Source: Chelydra serpentina
Lineage: Eukaryota > Chordata > Testudines > Chelydridae
Direction: 5' to 3'
Assembly (NCBI GenBank): GCA_037349315.1
Contig: JBAIAC010000007.1
Span: forward strand, 2,170,001 to 2,234,000
DNA length: 64,000 nucleotides
Shown: piece after piece, positions 38,001 to 50,000 of the stretch
How positions within the stretch are numbered: the first letter of the stretch is position 1
Layout of the letters: each line of letters begins with the position of its first letter
Program-made: the position numbers and the translations under genes
The notes under the pieces: model-generated
What the model was told of the DNA's origin: nothing
What the model saw: only the letters and a program-made list of their open reading frames with translations
Database searches by the model: none

Positions 38001-41000
38001 TGCCCTATGCGACCGCCTAGGGTCGCCTAGTGGGAGTGCCGGCCCTGGGGACACTGAGCCCATGTGACTCAGAAAGTAGTGCAGACTTCCTCTAAGGGTC
38101 AATTCCACCCATCCTTCTCTACTCATAGATCACCTGATGGTACGCGTGCATTGTCTTTTAAGATAACCCTCATCATTCCTATTGCTATGGATAATTTATG
38201 CAGTGCCATAGACGTACATGAGTTGCACCTGGCAAGAGACATAAAAATCAGTAAGAAGAGGTGCTTGACATACATTAGGAGCAAGAGAAAGACAAAGGAA
38301 AGTGTAGGTCCTCTACTTAGCAGGGAAGGAGAGATAACAACTGAGGACATCAAGAAAGCGTAGGTGCTTAATGTCTGTTTTGCGTCAGTCTTCACCAAAA
38401 AGATTAATGACCAGATACTCAAACACAATTAATATTAACCACTGGGGAAGGCATGCAAGCCAAAACAGGGAAGAACAGATTAAAGAAAATTTAGATAAGT
38501 TAGAGATATACAAGTCAGCAGGGCTTGATGAAATTCATCCTAGGGTACTTGGAGAACTAGCTGAAGCAATCCCAGAACCATTAGCAATTATCTTTGAGAA
38601 CTCCTGAAGGATGGGAGAAAGCCCAGAAGACTGGAAAAGGCCAAACATAGTACCTATCTTTAAAAAGGGGAACAAGGAGGACCTGGGAAATTAGAGACCA
38701 GTGAACCTAATTTCAATATCTGGAAAGATAGTGGAGCGAATTATTAAACGATCAGTTTGTAAGCACCTGGAGGATAATAGGTTTATAGACAGCATGAGTT
38801 TATCAAGAACAAATCATGCCAAACCAGCCTTATTTCCTTCTTTGACAGGATTACTGACCAAGTGGAAACAGGGGAAGCAGTAGATGTGATATACCTTGAT
38901 TTTAGTAAGGCTTTTGATACAGTTCTGCATGACATTCTCATAAGCAAACTAGGGAAATGTGGTCTAAATGACATTTCTATAAGGTGGGTGCACAACCGGT
39001 GGAAAGACCATACTCAAAGAGTAGTAATCAATGGCTTGCTGTCAAATTGCAGGACCCCACTAGATAAGCCCTCCCAGAGATCTGTCCTGGGTCTGGTATT
39101 ATTCAATATTTTCATTAATTACTTGGATAATGGAGTAGAGAATATGCTTATGAAATCTGCAAATGACACCAAGCTGGGAGGGGTTGTAAGCACTTTGGAG
39201 AACAGGTTTAAAATTCAAAATGACCTTGACAGATTGGTCTAAATTCAATGAGATGAACTTCAATAAAGACAAGTGCAAAGTACTTCACTTAGGAAGGAAA
39301 AATCAAACGCACAACTACAAAATGGGGAATAACTGGCTAGGTAGTAGCGCCGCTGAAAAGGATCTGGGGGTTACAGTGGACCACAAACTGAATATACATG
39401 TTGCAGCTACAAAAAAGGCTAATATGATTCTGGGGTGTAATAACAGGACTATTGTTCATAAGACACAGGAGGTAATTGTCCCTCTCTACTCAGAATTGGT
39501 GAAGGCTCAGCTGGAATACGGTGTCCAATTCTGGTTACCACAACTGAGGAAAGATGTGGACTAACTGGAAAGAGTCCAGAGGAGAGCAACAAAAATGATC
39601 AAAGGTTTAGAAAACCTGATCTATCAGGAAAGGCTAAGACTAAACAGGCCCTGCTTTTTAAGAAAAGAAGACTGAGGGGGCACCTGAGGACAGTCTTCCA
39701 ATAGGTTAAGGGCTGTTATAAAGAAGAGGTGATCAACTGTTCTCCTTGTTCACTGAAAGTAGGACAAGACGTCATGGGCTTAATCTGCAGCAAGGGAGAT
39801 CAAGGCTAGATATTAGGGAAAACATTCTAACTGTCAGGATCGTTAAGCTCTGGAATAGGCTTCCAAGGGAAGTCATGAAGTCCCCATCATTGGCAGATTT
39901 TAAAAAGAAGTTGGACAAACAGCTGTCAGGGCTGGTCTCAGTTTACTTGGCCCTGCCACAGTGCAGGGGGCTGGACTTGATGACTTCTCGAGGTCCCTTC
40001 CAGCTCTACATTGCTATGGTTCTATGAAGCTTTACAGGTAATTAGACCAGTGTCCACCCCCCAAGGGCCCCATCGTTTTACATTCCTTGGTTTGGGGGCT
40101 GTGACCCAAGAATCTCTTACTGCCAGCTGTCAAGGGGCTTACAGGAATCTCCTGTTTCTGGTATGTACATTTGGGTTCACCGACGAATGTTGCATGAGGT
40201 CTCAAATGAGAGCCAGTGTCACGCTGGTCATTAGTATTGTGAAATGTACATACAGATACTGAGTACGGAGTTGTGTGTATATACACTGAGAATAAGACCT
40301 TAAAGTCTGTAGCAGCTATTGTTTACATGTCAATTGAGCACTATCTCCTTCACAATGATTCACCTATCACGAGTCTGAGCTGATAGCATATGAAGGACTG
40401 TGAGGACATCAGAGGGAAAACAAAATCTAACAGGAAGAGTTCGCGGGAGTGAACCCTATCTGGAGGTGTACATCAAAAGTTCAGGCTTGGCGGAAACCAC
40501 TGGAGAGAATTTTGGGTGCGATAAACTTCTTTAGACAAGAGAGTGACTTGTTTGTTACGTTTAGTCTCTAGAAAGCATGTTATGGTTTTGTTTTATAGGG
40601 AACCACTGGTTTCCAATATTCGGGCTCACTATTATTTGAATCTCTAATCTTTGACAAGAAACCCGTTCTCGTTTTCACAGGAAATATATCTCAGTGCTGT
40701 GGTGTTAAGCAAAGTGCCGGGCAAGGGGTGAACCTTACAAGCTGGTGTGTACAGTTCCTTTGGGAACAGCAGGCCTGGTGATTCTGTGAGTGTCCCGTGG
40801 AGAAGGGGCTGGACATTGCAGTGGATGCTCTGAGGACTTGGCTGTAGGGATGCACCTATTGCTACCGGTCCAGAGAGAGCGAAGCCTGCAGAGGCCTGGA
40901 AGGCAATGCTTGTGTCCGAGACTGGGGTTTTCAGGGAGCTGACCCACAGCAGGTGCAGACAAGATTGTTTCACACTAAGGCCAGGTAGTGGTGAGGTGCC

Positions 41001-44000
41001 TCCCGACCCTGGGTATCCCCGGGAGTCTCACACGGGCATCCTGCTATGGCAGGTTCTTGCCTCTTTGTGTCCAAGAGTTATTTCACCTTCTGCCACTGTC
41101 CTCATGTTGGCTGTAACTGCTCCTTTATTGTAGCTACTGACTGTTAGTGCCTAAGGGTGACTTTCCCCGCGTCGTGGAGTAGGTACACGGCTCTCGTTCT
41201 TGTTGCCAGGATGTTATTCGTTTACCCGTCGCACTACAAGCGAATCACACACGAGCCTCATGCTCCTGGGCCCAGGAACGGTCATTTTGTTATACGTCTG
41301 TACCGCACCTAGCACATGGGGCCCTGATCCCTGGGTGAGGCTCAGAGGAGCGTCTATAATGCAAATACCAAATAAGAGTAGGCCCTGATGTTAGCACGTT
41401 CCTTGCTCTTTAGACCATATTTTGACACCTCATGCTATTTATATTTCAGACTGGTCTTGTCCACATGCATGCCCACTTGCAACCCATTTTCTCCTCTCAT
41501 TTACATCCGTAACAGAAAACAGAATTTGACTCTATGGGCCAGATCCCCAGTCCTGTGAAGGTCCCTTTTAATACGTGGTCAGAGTGGCACAAAAGGACTT
41601 TACCCCTTCCTCGCTCAGCCGTGGGGGATTCGCTCCAGCGTAGTTCTATGCTAGTCTCTCCGGGGATGCTCTCCCAGGACAGGGAGGGTGTGTCAGGAAC
41701 AGGAGGGGGCATCCTGGGGGCGGGGCTGGAGAATACTAAGCTCCAGTGATCCTCGCAATAGAATGGCCCCTATGGGTATGTCCACATGGCAATAAAAAAC
41801 CCGCGGCACCGAGTCTCAGAGCCTGGGTCCGGTGAATCAGGCTCTTGGGGCTATAAAATTGCAGTGTAGACGTTCAGGTTCGGGAGCGTGACCAGGCTCT
41901 GAGATCCTCCCCCCTCGCGGAGTCTCTGAGCCGAGGCCAAGCCCAAATGTCTACACTGCAATTTTATAGCCCCATAAGCCCAAGACCTGCAAGCCTGAGT
42001 CAGCTGACCCAGGCCAGGTCTTTTACTGCAGCGGAGATGTCCTCTAAGGGGCAATTAGAAGCCCGCAGAAATTAGAGCAGCCCTCGGGTGTCTGTAAGTA
42101 TGTGTATATATATTGGATGAAATCCTCTCCCCGTAGCACTCAATGCGAGTTTGGCCAGGATTTCTCCCACTGTCTATATGCACAGAGGCGCCGACTTTCC
42201 AATGTACCGGGGGTGCTCGACCCCTGCTCTGCCCCAGGCCCTGCCCCCACTCCATCCCTTCCCCCAAGGCCCCATCCCGCCTCTTCCCACCACCGCCCCA
42301 CCTCTTCCTGCCCCATTCTACCCACTCCCCTGAGCGTGCCCCATTCTCGCTCCTCCCCCTCCCTCCCACCGCATCCTGCGCGCCGCAGAACTGCTGACTG
42401 CAGTGGGTGGGAGGGAGCGGGAGGGACCCCGCTGGCAGACAGGAGGTGCTGTGGGGAGGGGGAGGAGCTGATCACGGGGGCTGCCGGGGGGTTCTCAGCA
42501 CCCACCATTTTTTCCCCTGTGGATGCTCCAGCCCCGGAGCACCCACGGAATCGGCGCCTATGTGTTGTGATAGACCCAGGCCCATTGGATACAACAGAAT
42601 AGCAGAAGGCAGATACACTGGCCATTGGATTAGCAGTTTTCTGTTCCCTGACTGACCAGAGCAGGGACTGCTCCAGGCTAATGAGAACACCTGACTCTAA
42701 TTAACCTGCAAAGAGTCAGGTGAGGCCATTAAGGTAATGTGAACACCTGACTCTAATGAAGGCTCTTCTGAGCATATAAAAGGGCTCACTCCAGTCAGGC
42801 TTAGAGAGCCAGGGAGCCAGAGGAGAGGAAGTGCTGCTGAAGGGCTGGGCAGTGAAGACACCCCCGAAGCCATTGGTAAGGGAGCCCTAAGGTAGGGTGA
42901 AGAAGGGAGAAGCGGGACAGCTGTGGGGAGGTGGCCCAGGGAAAGGTAGCAACTCTGGCAGTGAAAGGTTGGCTGCCAACAGCTGCTACCACTAGGGTCC
43001 CTGGGCCGGAACCCGGAGTAGAGGGCGGGCCCGGGTTCCCCCCAACCCACCACTACAAGGGGAAGACAGGCCTCTGGCAGGACAGGCGGCCAAACTGTTC
43101 TGAAATAAGCCCATAGGGACAACAGAGACTGTGGGAGTTCTCACCAACCTCCTGGCTGGCTCATGATGAAAAGGGCTCAGTAAACTGTAACCCTGGCCGT
43201 AGAGAGAGAAGGGCTATGTGGAGGGTCGCAGTGAGCCTCTGAGGCTAGCATAAACCGCCTAGAAGCGCAGGACCCACGGGGACAAGGTCGGAGCTCTACC
43301 ACAGTATATACACATCAGTTAAACTTCCTCTCTTGTAAGCGGAGGACACGGTACAGGGTATGAACATTGCCTGCTCTTTAACAATGCAAGGGAGCTTTGG
43401 CACTGTACCTTTTAACGCAACGGCCACCTCTACATACGACTGCAACATCGCCAGAGACACCGCTTCCCCTGCAACATACAAGAGACACGGTCAATAGCGG
43501 TACATCACACACGGCAGAGGGCTCACTCATGGTCCACAGGATGGGTTACTCTCTCTAGATCATGCTTCTTCAGTGTCTCAAGCTTTGCCATCACGACGGA
43601 CAGAGATGGTAGCTTTCCAATTTAACGCAGTGAACCGTTCTGGCACTAGGATTGCTATGCGGAAGGTAGAATTACACTGAATGTATATGTCACTACAAAA
43701 GAAATACCCAAGTATTTTACATGGAGACCTTCAAAAATAAAAAGCTTGTCTCTGTTCAGTATTAATCTATTACAGAAATCGATTTAATTGTATTGTTCAG
43801 GGTGCGTGAGGACACCTGGAGCCTCACAAAGGCATCTTTTCAGCTGTTATTTAAATAGAAATAACTAAATAAATACATGCCCTGTAACAATACTATACAA
43901 GAAATGTGCACCCACGGTGCTATGGATACAAGAAATGTACTCACAACTGGCGTAGAATAGCACCACCATGTGGGCGGTCTCCGTCAGAGCAGCATTAAAC

Positions 44001-47000
44001 GTTTCTTCGGTCAGGGTACGGATCAGTTCCAAAGGGAGTTCTCGCTTCCTGTCTCTGTAAACCGCTTCCATCACCTGGTCATCTTGAATGTCTAGAGCAA
44101 ATCAACGTACACATACATAGGAGCACACAGACGCGGCAGGAACTCAGCCTTTGCCAGGGTCTGAAAAGACCGAACGCAAAAGCAGGAAGAAACCGAGCAA
44201 TTTATTATGATGCAGATATATATTCCAGTAGCACCTAGAGGCGTCAGTCAAGATCAGAGCCCCATTGTGGTCGATGCTGTACATATATACAACAAAGGCA
44301 GTCCACGCCCCAAAGCGTTAACAGTCTAACTATGAGATGAGAGACAAGAGGTGGATAGGAGAGGCAGATGGGGAACGAGAGGGAGACGGTTTTGATCAGT
44401 GTAATAAGCACCTGTCAGGACTTGCTACTGATTTATTTATTTAACACTATTCTGCTAGGAACTCTGAGCTTCACTGAAGTGAATGGAATGATGCAGCGTT
44501 ATACCAGCTGAGGATGTAAAGAATACTTTGATCTAGGAATCTCATTCACATTTTTGTTTTTCCTCAGACTCACCCCGGCTGTTTCTTCCTTCACTTTGGC
44601 AGCTTCCTTTAGATCTTCTGTGAAATTATTGGAACACATGAGCAACTTTCTTGGAATGTATTTTAAAGGAAGACTTACACGGGCACATGCTCTCTACGAC
44701 AAATGGCATCTGAGCACGGCACACATGGGCACTCAAGAGAGGGCAGCCTATATTTTCAAAAGTGGCTCCGGATTTTGGGGGCCTGACCTGAAATACCTCA
44801 AAGGGGCCCGGTTTTCTGATAGCGATGAGCATCCGCCCTCTGAAAACCACGTGTCTCGAGTTGGACACTTAAAAATTAAGGCCCCAAGCCGTTTTGAATC
44901 ATGTAGGCCAGTGTTTCCCCAACTTGGGACGCCGCTTGTCCAGGGGAAGCCCCTGGCGCGCCCGGACGGTTTATTTACCTGCCGCGTCCGAAGGTTCAGC
45001 AGATCGCGGCTCCCACTGGCCGCCGTTCGCTGTGCCCGGCCAATGGGGGCTGCGGGACGCAGCGCGGGCCGAGGGACGTACTGGCCGCCCTTCCCGCAGC
45101 CCCCATTGGCTGGGCACAGGAAACCGCGGCCAGTGGGAGCCGCGATCCTCCGAACCTGCGGACGCGGCAGGTAAATAAACCGGCCGGGCTCGCCCGGGGC
45201 TTTCCCTGGACAAGCGGCGTCCCAAGTTTGGGAAACACTGATGTAGGCCAGTGTGACTACAGTACTTCTATATGTTTCGGAATGTCTCTAGCAAGGAGGC
45301 ACTAGTTGTATGAGTAACTCTCCCTAGTACTTAACTAGCACGTGACTAAGTGTGAAAAGGAGAATTCCAAACACCAACGTTACCCTGGTCATTATTATCA
45401 TCACTTTCGTCCTCATCTTCCTGGATCTGTTCACCCTTTATCTTGTCTTCCACAAGGGCTATTATTTCATCAGTGTCTTCCAAAACCAGGTATTTGATCG
45501 GCACACCCTGGGGAAGAGAAAAATACCAGCTGGGACACAAGGGCATTTATTTGCACCCGTGCTCTGGAATGGCTGCAGCCATTGCAATCTAAAACGAAGT
45601 CAAGAGGGCGCTCAACAGCCACTTTTTGTTTGGTTTTGGACACGTCAATAGTCGTCTAGGGCGGCTGCACTTGGCTCCACACGCTCACATTCAGCAGCGG
45701 GAACATCAGGCATCCAAGTCGAGATGACTCCGCAGTTCCTCCTCCTGCCCAGAGGGTCACTGTGGTGTCTGCTGGGTGACTCTCCTCTCCCCGTCTCCTA
45801 TTCCCCTGGCAAACTTATAGTCAGCACAGAGCAGCTAGCAAGAACTGGAAGCAGCAGCAATAAACTGGGGAGACAATGCTGCCAGGAACTACCCTGCCAA
45901 CACCCCTTCCCTGATGGGAGTTACTCTGCAGGGTTCAGTATTGGGACCAGACAGTTCCTATGGTCTCTGGACTGTAGCTTTAAAACCCCATATTTATGCT
46001 AATCTAGAGGGTTGCCAGCCCTGTGTTTTGCCATTAATGTGATCCAGACACCGGCATTGGTGAAAAAGGAGAAGTGAAGCAAGCCTCTTTTTCACGCGGA
46101 TCTTACTCAAAACACGCTTGATTGTTGCCGTACCTCTCAGGAGAGAGCGTCTGTTTTCCCTCCAGTGACCGCACTGTGTGCGCTTGGCTGCCGGCCTCGA
46201 TGAGGAGGCTACATTGGTGTCACGTGAGCCGCCAAAAGCCGCCTCCCGCCTAACGCCTGCTTTGGCAGATGTCTACAAATTATGCAACGCGTGCACTCAA
46301 AACTCTGCTCTGCAAGTGGAGTCCATTCCAGGCAAACTACTGGGGCCACAAGCAGTTCCCCTGAGACGATCGAGAATGTTAATTAAACGCAGATGCATTA
46401 TTGGTCTTCCCAGAAAATAAGAATTCTAACTAACGTTTGCAGCGGAGTAACCACAACCTTGACACAGAGAAGGATTCTAGCACAGAAAGGTCTCCCATTC
46501 AGATAGAGATTCGTGCCTGGATTCTACCTACTTCCTCCATTACAAACCATAAAGCAAAGGCCTGCTGTGTGTAACATGAACATCTACCCTTCCGCTAAGA
46601 GGTTATTTTGTGCAGCACCACACAATACCCTTATTGATTTTTATGTATGTGCTTGGTGCTGTACAAGACATACAATACAGACAGCCCTTGCAATCAAAAT
46701 AAGACTGAACTCTATTAGAGAGGAATTGGAACCGTGACTACAATCTTGACAGCTTTCTGTTTTACAAGGTAATCATACAATCCCCACTTAGGGACCACTT
46801 GGGCACCTCACAATCTTGTAACCTACTTTTTCTTCAAAACACGCCTGTGAGGCAGGGCAGTGCTATTATCCCCATTTTACAGGTGGGGAACTCAGGCGCC
46901 GAGCGGCTATGTGACTTGCCCGTGATCACAGTGGCGGGGCAGGGACTTGCACCCAGAGCTCCTGACCTCCAGGTTAGCGCCCTCACCACTGGAGGATCCT

Positions 47001-50000
47001 TCTTTGGTGATGACCTATTGAACAAATCTGGGCCCTGCTCCTGCCCCCTCGGTTCCAGCAGGGCTCCCCCACTGGCGAGGGGTCCGAGTGCAGGATCAGG
47101 CCCTTTCTGAGCAAAGAGCTGCCGTTGGCTTTTGGGATGAGCTCCCAATGATGGGTTTTACTTTCACACAAAATAATTTCTCTCCATACCGCTGTCTGTT
47201 GTCAGAAAAATGTCTTACTGGACTGGATTCTACATGGTCTCCCGCTACTTCCCCGCTGTCTAACTAGGTACTTATCGGGCCTTGATGCCCAGAGCATCTG
47301 AGCAGCTCAGGATCATTAAGGATTTTATGCTCACAACAGCCCTGAGAGATAGAGAAACATTCTCCCCATTGTACAGATGGGAGACTGAGGCAAAGGGCGG
47401 ATTAAGGACCTGTCTACACTGTGATTTAACACCTGCGGCACCTAGTCTGAGAGCCTGGTCAGCTGACTCCGGCTCGCAGGGCTCAGGCTGCGGCGTCCTA
47501 AAAAGTGCAGTGTAGACATTTGGGCGTGGGGGGAGCCTGGGGTCTGAGACCTGACCCCCTCGCAGGGTGTCAGAGTTCGGGCTCCAGCTTGATGAAGATC
47601 GGAATCCTGGGTGTAACTGGATTGTGTTTACATGAAAGCAGAAGAACAAACTGAATTGACATGTATTCTCATTCTCTCCTTGTTACCTTGCCATTCCCTT
47701 GTTTCTGTGGCTACGAGCTCATAAGGCTAGATGAGTGCTTTCGCCTTCTGTATGTAAGAGACCTACCAGCGCAGACAAAGGCTTATCTGGTGAAATTTCA
47801 ACAAAATGGATTTAAAAGGAAATTCATTACAGCAGAAATACAGTGAACAAGCTAGGGGCTCATCCAACTGCCTCAGACAGCAGACCTGGAATGTGTGTGT
47901 CACTCACCTGACAAATGGAAAACCCAAGGCTGAAGTTAGATTCAGGTCCAATCCTGCGTGCTTTGCACACACACATGTGAGAAGTTCAGTGTATTCATTG
48001 CAACGTGCATTACCTGGCATTACTCTACAGTGACGGGGGAGCGTCTCCACCTCCACGAGAGGCGGTAGCTATATGGGCGGGAGCAGGGTGGTGGATTTTT
48101 CACATCCCTGCGCGATGTACTTATACCAATGTACATTTATAGTGCAGACCCAGCCAGTAGCTCAGTGTCAACAGCCATGAGCAGCCCTACACTAACGAGC
48201 TCGTGCCGTTGTGCATTGATAAGGGATGAAACGTCAGTTTTATGTGTCCAAGGCATTGGCGCTGACTCCATGGGTGCTCCGGGGCTGGAGCACCCACCTG
48301 CAGCCAAGCTCCACTCTCCGCGCCCCCCCCACCCCACCTCACCTCCTCCTCCACCTCCTCCCCTGAGCACACCACGTCCCCACTCCTCTGCCTACTTTCC
48401 AGCGCTTGCCGCCGCCCAACAGCTGTTGGGTGGCGTAGCAAGCTCTGGGAGGGGGGAGGAGCAGGAATGTGGTGCGCTCAGGGGAAGAGGCGGAGCCGGG
48501 GCGGGGATTTGGGGAAGGAGTCAGAATAGGGGCAGAGAGGGGGCGGGGCAGGGATGGAGTCGGGGAGGGGCCAAGGGCAGAGGGGGGTCGAGCACCCAGC
48601 CAGCGCGAGCAGAAGTTGCCGCCTATGGTCCAAGGGGATTTGTTAAAGAATAGCGAGGAAAACAATCATGAAAAAAATAACACCTCAAACTTCTGATTGC
48701 ATGAACATAGTGCACTTCCCAGTAGATTAAACGAGAACCAATCGTGGAATGAACAAATACAACAACGAACCTCTTCTGCTGTCTTGAGGGCTACGTTAGA
48801 CCGGAGAAGAACGTTCAGATCTATGGAGTCCCTTTCAAAATATAAATCAGATGTTACACAGTGTTATGGATAAAGTAATATTCTCCCCTGGGTACTGCCT
48901 AATTCGTGGGCACTGGTGCTTCTCTAGCAGCATAGGGGTGCTGTCAGCATGTGACCCCTAACCAGGGGGAGATATCAGGCTACCTTTGCCCACCCCCTCC
49001 CCAGCTGCACTGAGAGCTGCTCACCCATAGCCCTGGATCTAGGCCAGTGTGTCTTGTGTATTTCTTTCAGAGTAAAGCAGAGAAGCGTGTGAATTCTAGC
49101 GGTGCCGTTTTGAAGGGCATGGCTTTCAAAAGTGGCATTGGCCTGACTCTGCTCCCACTGAAGTCAGAGGGAGTTTTACCACTGGCTGCAGGGAGAGCAG
49201 AGTGGCTACTGACTAGACTAGACTAGTGGCTACTGAGGCTGCAGAGGCTGCCAGGAGCTCCGGAGGTCGTTCCAGCAGGGATCAGAGAGGAAACTGATGG
49301 ATGACCAAAGCCAAACGCAGAAGGAAAGGCTCTGCACAACCTGCCATGGTGCAACTTCTAAGAGGTCAGCAGTCAGGGCTTTTGCAAAGTGCGCGGCCAT
49401 CACCCTGTTCCCCCTCCTCACAGAGTGCAAGCACATTGTCATGAGATGCCTTAGTTCAGAGTTACCAGGCTGCAAAAGCACAGGGTCTTCCAAGCAGCCC
49501 TGTCACAACCCAGCTCACTGATGATAGTATCACAAACAGATCCTCCTTGGAGCTCTGTCATGCAGCGAGCCCAGCCCAGTCCAGCACACATTCTGGATTA
49601 GCATCCACAACTCTTGTCCCTCCCTGGGTTTTCCTTTACTCATAATTTAAGAACAAAACACAATCCTTTGTCTGAGCTTCCTCCCAAATTGGCCATTTCT
49701 CCTTCCTGTGTTACTACACAGCCCCTCTGAATCGGAGAGAGGCATAGACCCTTTTATACTCCAGGGCTGAAGCTAATGAAGCCAGCCTGGTCTGACTGCC
49801 AAGATGAGTCAGCAAAACAGCTCTGCATGCATGGACCAATAACGTGACAATTTGTCAAGGACCCTGTTCTGCTCTCATTTACTCTTGTACAAGTCTTGTA
49901 CAAGACTTCACTGAAGTTAGTTTGAATGTATACCTGTGTAACAGAACAGAACGTGTAGTACTTGTTAGTCAGCCTGAATACGACACAAAGATATATGGAT

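Noticed and set aside
37436..38126. Frames of 194 and 219 codons
   Set aside because: They run through the hAT MITE 37629-38047, including its TIRs and TSD.
44554..45238. 206-codon plus frame and similar minus frames
   Set aside because: Generated by the foldback hAT element 44909-45240; near-identical peptides on both strands show the inverted repeat, not a gene.
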